Shown: positions 6,266 through 12,779 of the stretch, in pieces
How positions within the stretch are numbered: the stretch's first letter is position 1
Layout of the letters: each line of letters begins with the position of its first letter
Assembly: GCA_025350775.1 (NCBI GenBank)
Contig: JANXXF010000431.1
Coordinates: 1 to 18,029 of the forward strand
Source: Actinomycetes bacterium
GTDB lineage: Bacteria; Actinomycetota; Thermoleophilia; Gaiellales; Gaiellaceae
Direction of reading: 5' to 3'
Length of the DNA stretch: 18,029 bases
The notes under the pieces: generated by a model
The model's database searches: none
Seen by the model: the letters and a program-made list of their open reading frames with translations, nothing else
Told to the model about the DNA's origin: nothing
Made by a program: the position numbers and the translations under genes

Positions 6266-6870
6266 GATGCGATCCTCGTCATGATGATCAGCGTCGCGAC
6301 CTGAGCGATCCCAGTGATGCCCGCCGTGTAGACGAAGCGCTTCATCAGCTTGTCGATCACGAGGCCGTTCGGCTGCGGCTTGCGCAGCTCGAAGAGGACG
6401 GCGAGGTTCGCAGGCTCGAGGTAGCCGAGCGCCACCGTCGCCATCACGCCGACCACGACGAACGACGCCACGATCCAGGCGTGCCGCGGGAACGCCGGGT
6501 CGATGTAGCCGAGGTGCCGGGCGAGCTGGAAGCCGGACGCGAGCGTCATCGTGACGAGCATCGGCATCAGCAGCAGCATCTTCGGCATGAAACGGATCGA
6601 GAACTCGATGCGCGCCGGGATCGACATGCGTCCGATGATCGGGCCGACGATGAAGCCGACGAACAGATCGACACCGGTCCACAGCCCGCCGCCGACGACG
6701 TGGAAGAACGTGAGGCCCCACAGCCAGTCACCCGCGATCGCGGCGATCAGCAGGCCGATCACCACCGCCACCAGCGGCAGCCCCGCGCGCGGGACGATCG
6801 CGAACGTCGGCCGTTCGGCTCCCGGGGCGCCGCCCGCTCCGGGCGGTGACGCGTGCTCGGCGACAGCCAT
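6262..6870 (-). CDS. Unrecognised multi-pass membrane protein (CopD/DUF2269-like flavour)
   Basis: This is a 202-residue integral membrane protein with about five helices: near 31-47, 50-79 (possibly a long or re-entrant helix), 95-117, 131-150 and 178-198. H57 in FFHVVGGGLWTG resembles the first-helix histidine of CopD/DUF2269-type membrane proteins, and H119 and H130 lie near the third and fourth helices. This makes haem or metal binding conceivable, but the similarity is only by eye. The ATG at 6870 has GAGGAGG 5 nt upstream. The gene follows the DUF1326 gene by 26 bp, and its TGA overlaps the next GTG. The two membrane proteins are best viewed as partners. Confidence 0.72.
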   Translation of the reverse strand: MAVAEHASPPGAGGAPGAERPTFAIVPRAGLPLVAVVIGLLIAAIAGDWLWGLTFFHVVGGGLWTGVDLFVGFIVGPIIGRMSIPARIEFSIRFMPKMLLLMPMLVTMTLASGFQLARHLGYIDPAFPRHAWIVASFVVVGVMATVALGYLEPANLAVLFELRKPQPNGLVIDKLMKRFVYTAGITGIAQVATLIIMTRIAS

Positions 6871-6896
6871 CCTGCCTCCTCTCCCCCCGTCCGCGG

Positions 6897-7505
6897 CTAC
6901 GCCGCCCAGGCGAACGCCCGGACGTGGCCGTTCTTGCCGGTGTTGTCGAAGACGAGGCCAAACTCCGGGTCGTTGAAGACGCCCTTCAGGCTCCTGGCGA
7001 CGGGCAGATCGTTGCCCATCGGGTGGCGGACACCGGTGATCGTGACCGGCTCGCCGTTATCGGGCGCCGTGATCGTCTCGACCTCGACGTCCATGATCCC
7101 CGGGATCACCGCATGGCGGCGGTGCCCCATCGCCTCGTACGTGAACGGGACGAAGCGGACGCCGAGGTGCTCGCCGATCAGGCCCGCGAGCATCCCCGGC
7201 ACGCCGCCGTGGTCGCCGGAGAGGATCGCGAGGAGCGCGACCCGCTGCCCCTCGTCGGCGCGCTCGTCGATGTACAGGGCGACGCGCCAGTTGCCCTCCG
7301 CCATCACCGCGGGCGAGTCGGCGACGATCGCGAAGGCGAGCCCGTCGAGCCGCACGCCCTCGAACTGGCCGTCGTCGATCCGGCAGATGATCGGCACGAC
7401 ACAGCGCTCCCCGTCGGCCGGCGCCTGCATGTACGAGGTGATGCAGGGACAGAGGATCTCGCAGTTGCAGTTCTCGAAATAGTCACCACTGATGCTCCAG
7501 GCCAT
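6897..7505 (-). CDS. DUF1326 domain protein
   Basis: This 202-residue protein opens with the DUF1326 signature: MAWSISGDYFENCNCEILCPC, carrying C13, C15, C19 and C21 as CxCx3CxC. Further cysteines at 35 and 41 (ERCVVPIICRID) complete the usual set, and the rest is a beta-rich domain. There is no signal peptide or membrane helix, so it should be cytoplasmic. The function of the family is unknown; the clustered cysteines suggest metal binding. DUF1326 genes are often found next to DUF2182 genes, and the same pairing is seen here, with DUF2182 81 bp upstream. The ATG at 7505 has a GGAGGGAG ribosome site 6 nt upstream. It is likely the second gene of a four-gene operon. Confidence 0.87.
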   Translation of the reverse strand: MAWSISGDYFENCNCEILCPCITSYMQAPADGERCVVPIICRIDDGQFEGVRLDGLAFAIVADSPAVMAEGNWRVALYIDERADEGQRVALLAILSGDHGGVPGMLAGLIGEHLGVRFVPFTYEAMGHRRHAVIPGIMDVEVETITAPDNGEPVTITGVRHPMGNDLPVARSLKGVFNDPEFGLVFDNTGKNGHVRAFAWAA

Positions 7506-7586
7506 CGCCAGCTCCCTCCGTGTCGTTGGCGGGATGATGGCACACCGCAGTGCGGGTTGCCACAGGTAAATCGGGCGTTCGCGCCG

Positions 7587-8396
7587 TCACCTCGGCAGCT
7601 GCAGGCCCTGGCCGGGATCGGTCAGGAACGGGACGCTGCCCGGGTCGAGGCCGATCCACAGGCCGAGCGCGACGAGCGCGACCGCGAGCGGCGCGGCGAT
7701 GCGATCGCCGAACGGCAGGATCTTCTCGGCGAAGATCACGAGCGCGACGACGATCATCCAGGGGATGCTCATCACGCCCACGGCGAACAGCACGAGCATC
7801 AGGCCCCAGCAGCAGCCGGCGCAGTAGGTCCCGTGCACGGCGCCCATGCGTAGCGCGCCGACCGAGCCGTCGTGCCACCCGTGGAGCAGGAAGTGGAGCG
7901 GCGAGCGGCAGTGCCGCAGGCAGATGCGCTTGAGCGGCGTCAGCTGATAGACGCCCGCCCCGGCCACCACCGCGCCGGCCACCCAGCGGCCGCCCCTGTC
8001 CCAGTGCAGCAGGGAGAGGTCGGAGCCGGCGAGCAGCCGGTAGCTGCCGTACGCGACGAGGCCGAACGCCGACCACACAGCCAGGTACCCGGCCGCGAAC
8101 ACGACGGCCCGCCCCACCCCGCGCCGACGGCCCCCGTCACGGCCGCGCGAGACGCGCTCGACGAGCATGACCATCGGCGCCGCCGACGGCAACATCATCG
8201 CCGCCATCATCGTCACCCACATGCCGATGAACCAGCCGAGCTGCCCGAGGTCGGTGCCGGGACCAGCGTCCATCCCGTCCATCCGGTCGACCGTCACCAG
8301 CCAGGCCGCCAGCGTCACCGCGACCAGCGCGGCCGCGAGGATGCGCCCGCCCGCCCACCGCGGGAGTGCTGCACCGGCGCTGCGCAGGCGTGTCAC
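7587..8396 (-). CDS. DUF2182 family integral membrane protein, predicted metal-binding
   Basis: This is a 269-residue polytopic membrane protein of the DUF2182 family, annotated generally as predicted metal-binding with no established function. Visible hallmarks are WVTMMAAMMLPS (60-71, methionine-rich), C159 and C163 in CLRHCRSP, and C192, C195 and C196 in YCAGCCWGLM, followed by helices that include SIPWM and the FAEK turn. About six or seven helices are predicted. The GTG at 8396 is preferred because GAGAG lies 9 nt upstream. An in-frame GTG at 8414 would add six residues. It heads the operon that continues with the DUF1326 gene and two membrane proteins. The methionine and cysteine motifs fit soft metals such as copper, but that is inference. 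Confidence 0.87.
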   Translation of the reverse strand: MTRLRSAGAALPRWAGGRILAAALVAVTLAAWLVTVDRMDGMDAGPGTDLGQLGWFIGMWVTMMAAMMLPSAAPMVMLVERVSRGRDGGRRRGVGRAVVFAAGYLAVWSAFGLVAYGSYRLLAGSDLSLLHWDRGGRWVAGAVVAGAGVYQLTPLKRICLRHCRSPLHFLLHGWHDGSVGALRMGAVHGTYCAGCCWGLMLVLFAVGVMSIPWMIVVALVIFAEKILPFGDRIAAPLAVALVALGLWIGLDPGSVPFLTDPGQGLQLPR

Positions 8397-8485
8397 GGGC
8401 CGATTCTCTCGCACGGCGGCTGCGCTGTCGAGGCCACCGGCGCCTCACCCCGCTTCGAGGTGCGCTTCCTGCGCGGGGGCTGAAC

Positions 8486-8517
8486 GGCTCCCCCCCGCCC
8501 GGCGGCGAGCGGGAGCC
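8486..8517. terminator. Hairpin downstream of the ABM-family gene
   Basis: GGCTCCC (8486-8492) pairs with GGGAGCC (8511-8517) around an 18-nt GC-rich loop. On the minus strand it lies about 55 bp past the stop of the ABM-family gene, beyond the 19-bp repeats, and before the DUF2182 gene. No T-tract is present. Confidence 0.4.
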
Positions 8518-8518
8518 C

Positions 8519-8575
8519 TCCGGCCGGGCCGGCGGCATCCGGCCGGGCGGAAGGCTTCCGGCCGGGCGGCCCTAC
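8519..8575. repeat. Three imperfect 19-bp tandem repeats overlapping the ABM gene's 3' end
   Basis: Units start at 8519, 8538 and 8557, and each begins TCCGGCCGGGC before diverging. Every unit contains the self-complementary CCGGCCGG, so the RNA can form several alternative hairpins. The third unit covers the stop codon of the minus-strand ABM gene at 8572. A termination or RNA-stability role is possible. Confidence 0.65.
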
Positions 8576-8865
8576 GCGCCGGTGTCGTCCATGAAGCGGA
8601 TGACCGGCGGGCCGACGAGCAGCTCGCCGAGCACGTCGAGGTCGCCACGCTCGGTGCGCCAGGCGAAGTAGCGGTCGTAGTGCGCGCGCGACGTGAACGT
8701 CTCGACGATCGAGAAGCGTGTGGGATCGTCCTGATCGACGAACACGTTGCAGACCTCGCAGCCGTCGAACGACCGCGTGTCGGGCAGCAGCGCCGAGAGC
8801 AGCGGAATGAAGTCCCCGGCCCGCTCCGGCTTGGTGGTGAGCTCGACAATGACCAGAACGCCCAT
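8572..8865 (-). CDS. Antibiotic biosynthesis monooxygenase (ABM)-fold protein
   Basis: This 97-residue protein has the layout of the small ABM dimeric alpha-beta barrel family: an N-terminal strand (MGVLVIVELTTKP), a central DPTRFSIVETFTSRAHYDRYF and a short C-terminal strand. Members range from quinol monooxygenases to haem-degrading and unknown proteins; the fold alone does not fix activity. Two cysteines lie in FDGCEVCNVF. The ATG at 8865 is chosen for the GAGGGG sequence about 6 nt upstream and because it starts the first beta strand. A longer in-frame start would translate a repeat-derived Thr/His-rich stretch. It is alone on the minus strand, divergent from the SDR gene. Confidence 0.8.
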   Translation of the reverse strand: MGVLVIVELTTKPERAGDFIPLLSALLPDTRSFDGCEVCNVFVDQDDPTRFSIVETFTSRAHYDRYFAWRTERGDLDVLGELLVGPPVIRFMDDTGA

Positions 8866-9176
8866 GACTGCCCCTCTCGTCCCCGCTGGCGGGGTGTCGG
8901 TATGACGGTGTGTCGGTGTGACGGATCCGACGAGTCTATTCGTCCCTGCGCCCGATTCCACATGAGCGTTGCCGCTCGGGGCTGTTGGAGGCCCTGGAGG
9001 CCGTTCACAGAGCGGGCTTCAGATCGCCGCAGGGCCACGGCACGGGCGCCCAGCGGCGGGGACGTGGGCCGGAGGACGATCGAGGAGCCCCGAGGCCCAC
9101 GCTCATGTTTGAACCGGGCGCTAAGCTCGCCCGACCCGTGCAAGCGGGCAGCCATCGACGTGGGAGGATGAGACGG
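8866..9176. other. 311-bp divergent intergenic region between the ABM and SDR genes
   Basis: No credible gene is seen. It should hold two divergent promoters. On the minus strand TAGACT (8938-8933) could be a -10 with a leader of about 60 nt before the ABM start. On the plus strand TAAGCT (9122-9127) could serve the SDR gene, whose ribosome site GGGAGG is at 9162-9167. No convincing -35 accompanies either. A 16-bp repeat lies at 8895-8926. Confidence 0.35.
8895..8926. repeat. Two 16-bp imperfect direct repeats in the ABM leader
   Basis: TGTCGGTATGACGGTG (8895-8910) is followed at once by TGTCGGTGTGACGGAT (8911-8926), with 13 of 16 positions identical. It lies between the candidate minus-strand -10 and the ABM start, so it would be in the mRNA leader. 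Function unknown. Confidence 0.55.
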
Positions 9177-9953
9177 ATGTCGCTCCAGGGAAGGGTTGCG
9201 CTGGTCACCGGCGGAGGCCGTGGCATCGGGCGCGGCATCGCCCTGCAGCTGGCGCGGGCGGGCGCAGACGTTGCCGTCGCCGACCTGCTCGAGGCGAATG
9301 CCGAGGCGGTCGCCGGCGAGGTGCGGGCGCTCGGCCGCCGTTCCCTCGCGGTGCGCGCCGACGTGACCAGCTGGGACGATGCGCAGAGGATGGTGGCGCG
9401 CACAGTAACCGAGCTGGGCGGCCTGGACATCGCCGTCAACAACGCGGGCGTGCTCAGCATCGCTCCGGTCGCAGAGCTCAGCGAGGAGGCGTTCGACCGG
9501 GTCATGGCCGTCAACGTCAAGGGCGTGTTCCTCTCCTGCAAGGCCGAGCTGCCCGCGATGCAGGAGCGCGGGTTCGGCCGCATCGTCAACATCTCCTCGA
9601 CCGCCGGCAAGAACGGCTTTCCCGGCCTCTCGGCCTACTGCGCCTCGAAGTTCGCGGTGATCGGGTTCACGAACTCCCTGGCGAAGGAGGTCGCGCAGCA
9701 GGGGATCACCGTCAACGCGATCTGCCCCGGCATCATCGGCACCGACATGTGGCACGGCGAGCACGGCCTCGTCGAGGCGCTGCGGAGGGAGGGCGAGTCG
9801 GCCGAGCAGGCGTGGGCGCGGAGCCTGGCCGAGCTGATCCCGCAGGGCGTCGCTCAGACCCCCGAGGACATGGGCGACCTCACCGTCTACTTCGCCACCG
9901 CCGCCCACGTGACGGGGCAGGCCTTCAATGTGGACGGTGGGCTCGGGCTGTAG
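9177..9953 (+). CDS. Short-chain dehydrogenase/reductase (classical SDR)
   Basis: This 258-residue NAD(P)-dependent oxidoreductase has all classical SDR landmarks: TGGGRGIG (11-18), D36 at the end of the second strand (favouring NAD), NNAG (88-91), and the tetrad N113, S141, Y154 and K158 (in SAYCASK). The usual VDGG motif lies at the end (FNVDGGLGL). The substrate cannot be told; FabG-like 3-oxoacyl reductases and sugar-alcohol or diol dehydrogenases share this layout. The ATG at 9177 is chosen because GGGAGG ends 9 nt before it; the ATG at 9168 touches that motif and lacks spacing. It is followed 75 bp later by an OsmC gene with its own ribosome site. Confidence 0.9.
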   Translation: MSLQGRVALVTGGGRGIGRGIALQLARAGADVAVADLLEANAEAVAGEVRALGRRSLAVRADVTSWDDAQRMVARTVTELGGLDIAVNNAGVLSIAPVAELSEEAFDRVMAVNVKGVFLSCKAELPAMQERGFGRIVNISSTAGKNGFPGLSAYCASKFAVIGFTNSLAKEVAQQGITVNAICPGIIGTDMWHGEHGLVEALRREGESAEQAWARSLAELIPQGVAQTPEDMGDLTVYFATAAHVTGQAFNVDGGLGL

Positions 9954-10028
9954 GGCGCGGCCGGCACCGGCGCCGGCGGGACTGGCAGGATGGGCGCACC
10001 GACACGTCCGACGAGGAGGTCCTACCTC

Positions 10029-10490
10029 ATGTCCACCACCATCGACCCCGTCTACACGGCCCGAGCCCAGAGCTCGACGATCGGCAGCAAGGGCCGCAAC
10101 CTCACGCGGGTGCGCGAGCGGAACTTCCTCGTCGACGATCCGGCGTCGCCGCACTACGACAACGGCCCCGGCGAGGAGCTGGGCGCGGCCGAGCTGTTTG
10201 TCGCGGGCATCACCACGTGCGCGTCGCTGATGCTGGAGCGGATCGCGCGCGCGAAGGAGATCGCCTACGAGAGCGTCACCGTCAGCATGGAGGGCTCCCG
10301 CAACATGGTGAAGGAGCGCGAGCGCGGCCCGCAGGCATTCGACTCGGCGCGACTGCACTTCGTGTACCGCGGCGTCAGCGACGAGACGGCGGCCTACCTC
10401 ACCGACGCCTTCCAGAACAAGTGCCCGCTGTACGGCTCCGTCGCGATCGCCACGCCCGACACCGTGGTCACCTGGGAGGTCGCAGAGTAG
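10029..10490 (+). CDS. OsmC-family protein (thiol peroxidase-like)
   Basis: This 153-residue protein matches the OsmC/Ohr fold. Two conserved cysteines are present: C64 in ELFVAGITTCASLML and C132 in NKCPLYGS. In the family these form the peroxidatic and resolving pair that reduces organic hydroperoxides in the cytoplasm. The N-terminal half carries the strand region and the helix leading into C64. The ATG at 10029 has GAGGAGG 9 nt upstream; an earlier in-frame ATG at 9990 has no such site. It lies between the SDR and the asparaginase-family gene, but the latter seems to have its own promoter, so this may be an independent stress gene. Confidence 0.87.
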   Translation: MSTTIDPVYTARAQSSTIGSKGRNLTRVRERNFLVDDPASPHYDNGPGEELGAAELFVAGITTCASLMLERIARAKEIAYESVTVSMEGSRNMVKERERGPQAFDSARLHFVYRGVSDETAAYLTDAFQNKCPLYGSVAIATPDTVVTWEVAE

Positions 10491-10511
10491 GCGCTGGGGA
10501 CGCGCTGGAAG

Positions 10512-10517
10512 TACGGT
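10512..10517 (+). promoter_or_regulatory. -10 element (TACGGT) for a leaderless asparaginase-family transcript
   Basis: TACGGT ends 6 nt before the ATG at 10524. The only purine run, GGAAG, is 12 nt or more from the ATG and overlaps this element, so it is unlikely to be a ribosome site. This would be the promoter of the four-gene amidohydrolase/hydantoinase block. Confidence 0.5.
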
Positions 10518-10523
10518 TCCGGC

Positions 10524-11504
10524 ATGACTCTGCCACGGATCCACTTCATCACGTTCGGCGGGACGATCTCGAGCGTGTCGACCGTCGCGGGCGGCCCGGT
10601 GGAGCCGACGCTCGACGCCGCCGGCATCGTCGCCGGGGTGCCGCAGCTCGCCGATCTCGTCCAGATCGAGGCGAGCGACTTCCCGGCCTACGCGAGCTTC
10701 GCGGTGACGCCGCAGAACATGCTCGACCTGGCGCGCGAGGCGAAGCGCGGGATCGACAACGGCTGCGCCGGCGTGGTGATCACGCACGGCACCGACACCA
10801 TTGAGGAGACCGCGTACCTGCTGGCGCTGACGCTGCCGCGCGGCGTGCCGATCGTGCTGACCGGAGCGATGCGCAACGCCTCGCAGACGGGCTCCGAGGG
10901 GCCGGCCAACCTGCTGACGGCGTTCCAGCTCGCGTCGAGCCCCGCTGCCGCCGGGCTCGGGCCGCTCGTCGTGGCCAACGACGAGATCCACTCGGCGCGC
11001 TTCGTCACCAAGCTGCACACGAGCAAGGCGTCGACGTTCTCCTCCCCGAGCGCAGGCCTCCTCGGCGAGCTCACCGAAGGCCGGGCCGACATCTGGTGGC
11101 AGCCGCGCTGGAACGACTATCTCGGCCTGCCGGCGAGCCTCGACGGCCACCGGGTCGAGCTGGTGCTGCTGGCCGCGGGCGTCTCCGACGTGACGCTCCG
11201 CGCGGCTGCCGAGGCGAGGCCTGCCGGCATCGTGATCGAGGCGACGGGCGGCGGTCACATGCTGCCGCCCCTGCTGCCGCTGCTCGACGAGATCGTGGCC
11301 GCAGGGATCCCCGTCGTGATCGCCAGCCGCGGCATCGCCGGCGCCACGCTCGAGAGCACCTACGGCATGGTCGGTGGCGAGATCGACCTGGCCCGGCGCG
11401 GCACGATCGCGGTCGGTCGGCTCAACGGCCAGAAGGCCCGCCTGCGCCTGCTCGTCGGCACCGAGCTAGGCCTCGACCCCCGCTCGCTGTTCCCGGTGCG
11501 CTAG
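10524..11504 (+). CDS. Asparaginase/glutaminase-family amidohydrolase
   Basis: This 326-residue enzyme belongs to the bacterial L-asparaginase family, which hydrolyses side-chain amides to the acid and ammonia. The nucleophile region is FGGTISS with T14, where the second residue of the usual TGGT block is displaced by F11. The second block HGTDTIEET gives T90-D91, and K163 (in ARFVTKLHTSK) completes the Thr-Lys-Asp triad. There is no signal peptide, so it is cytoplasmic. The ATG at 10524 is supported by a leaderless -10 element. The M20 hydrolase starts 3 nt after its stop, so the two are cotranscribed. In this setting its substrate could be an amide formed in ureide or hydantoin breakdown rather than asparagine; the family alone does not decide. 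Confidence 0.88.
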   Translation: MTLPRIHFITFGGTISSVSTVAGGPVEPTLDAAGIVAGVPQLADLVQIEASDFPAYASFAVTPQNMLDLAREAKRGIDNGCAGVVITHGTDTIEETAYLLALTLPRGVPIVLTGAMRNASQTGSEGPANLLTAFQLASSPAAAGLGPLVVANDEIHSARFVTKLHTSKASTFSSPSAGLLGELTEGRADIWWQPRWNDYLGLPASLDGHRVELVLLAAGVSDVTLRAAAEARPAGIVIEATGGGHMLPPLLPLLDEIVAAGIPVVIASRGIAGATLESTYGMVGGEIDLARRGTIAVGRLNGQKARLRLLVGTELGLDPRSLFPVR

Positions 11505-11507
11505 CTC

Positions 11508-12761
11508 GTGGACGCCCTCGCTCGCGACCTGAACGACCTCTCGGCGATCGGCGCCGACCCGGCGGGCGGCATCACGCGCGTCGCCTGGTCGCCCGAGTTG
11601 ATGGCCGCCTACGCCGCGTTCGCCGAGCGCGGGCAGGCCGTGGGCGCCCACGCCGACGTCGATGCGGCCGGGAACGCGTTCCTGCGCTGGAGCGCGGGCG
11701 GGGCGGCCGGGGCACCGGGCGAGGGCGGGGCGGGCGCGGACGGCGCGACCCCGGCGTTCCTGATCGGCTCCCATCTCGACACGGTGCCGCGCGGCGGCGC
11801 CTACGACGGCGCCCTCGGCGTGCTGGCCGGCCTCGACGTGCTGCGGTCGTTCCAGGCGCGCGGCGACGATCCGGGCTGCCCCGTGTGGGTGACCGCGTTC
11901 ATGGACGAGGAGGGCACGCGCTTCGGCACGGCGCTGTTCGGCAGCCGCGCGTTTGCCGGGCACGACCTGAGCGACCTCGGCAGCCGCGCCGACCGGGCGG
12001 GCGTGACGATCGCCGAGGCGATGGCAGCCTGCGGCCACGACCACGCCAGCGTCGGCTCGGCGGCCCGGATCGACGCCATCCGCGGCTACCTCGAGCTGCA
12101 CATCGAGCAGGGCCCGGTGCTGGAGCAGTCGGGCGAGGACATCGGCGTCGTCACCTCGATCGTCGGGCTGCTGGGGCTGCAGGTGCGGCTGGAGGGCCAG
12201 GCCAACCATGCCGGCACGACGCCGATGGGGCTGCGCCGCGACGCGCTCGCCGGGGCGGCCCGTGCCGTGCTCGAGCTCCGCGACCTTGCCCGGCACACGC
12301 CCGCCGTCACCGCCAACGTCGGCACGATCGCGGTGGAGCCGGGCGGCAAGAACGTGATCCCTGGCGCCTGCGACTTCAGCGTCGACATCCGTGCGGCCGA
12401 CCGTGCCACCTACCTCACCCTCGACGAGGCGGCCCGCGGCATCCTCGCCCGCATCGCTGCCGCGGAGTCGCTCGCGCTCACGATCACCGAGATCTACCGG
12501 CTCGAGCCCGTGCCGATGGCCACCGCGTTCGTCGACGCGCTCGAGCGGGCCGCCGAGCTGGAGGGCGCGAGCTTCCGCCGGCTGCCGAGCGGCGCCGGCC
12601 ACGACGCGCAGATCATCGCGCCGCACGTGCCGGCCGCGATGCTGTTCGTGCCGAGCCGGGGTGGGATCAGTCACAACCCGGCCGAGTACACGACGCCGGA
12701 GCAGTGCGCGCTCGGGTCGCGGGTGCTGGCGCGTGCGGTCATGCTGCTCGCCGGCGCGTGA
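11508..12761 (+). CDS. M20-family N-carbamoyl-amino-acid hydrolase / allantoate amidohydrolase
   Basis: This 417-residue cytoplasmic zinc hydrolase is of the AllC/HyuC type. Metal ligands are visible in order: H89 (GSHLDT), D100 (GAYDGALG), E134-E135 (FMDEEGTRFG), H198 (LELHIEQGP) and H389 (GGISHNPAEYT). The dimerisation domain carries GQANHAGTTPMGLRRD, a hallmark of this subgroup. Members hydrolyse N-carbamoyl-L-amino acids, beta-ureidopropionate or allantoate, releasing CO2 and ammonia. A convergent PuuE-like allantoinase favours allantoate, while HyuA/HyuB directly downstream favour a carbamoyl amino acid. A Gly/Ala-rich insert at about 63-82 lies in a loop before the first metal ligand. 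The GTG at 11508 follows the asparaginase stop by 3 nt. It has no clear ribosome site of its own, which suggests coupled translation. Confidence 0.9.
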   Translation: MDALARDLNDLSAIGADPAGGITRVAWSPELMAAYAAFAERGQAVGAHADVDAAGNAFLRWSAGGAAGAPGEGGAGADGATPAFLIGSHLDTVPRGGAYDGALGVLAGLDVLRSFQARGDDPGCPVWVTAFMDEEGTRFGTALFGSRAFAGHDLSDLGSRADRAGVTIAEAMAACGHDHASVGSAARIDAIRGYLELHIEQGPVLEQSGEDIGVVTSIVGLLGLQVRLEGQANHAGTTPMGLRRDALAGAARAVLELRDLARHTPAVTANVGTIAVEPGGKNVIPGACDFSVDIRAADRATYLTLDEAARGILARIAAAESLALTITEIYRLEPVPMATAFVDALERAAELEGASFRRLPSGAGHDAQIIAPHVPAAMLFVPSRGGISHNPAEYTTPEQCALGSRVLARAVMLLAGA

Positions 12762-12766
12762 GTCTC

Positions 12767-12772
12767 TAGACT
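12767..12772 (+). promoter_or_regulatory. -10 element (TAGACT) for a leaderless hyuA transcript
   Basis: TAGACT ends 7 nt before the GTG at 12780, within the 18-bp gap after the M20 gene, and that gap has no Shine-Dalgarno. hyuA may therefore have an internal promoter besides read-through from upstream. Confidence 0.5.
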
Positions 12773-12779
12773 GCCGCCG

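Noticed and set aside
8445..11258. A 937-codon open frame on the minus strand opposite the SDR, OsmC and asparaginase genes
   Set aside because: Same mirror-frame effect. It crosses several real genes on both strands and has no recognisable domain.
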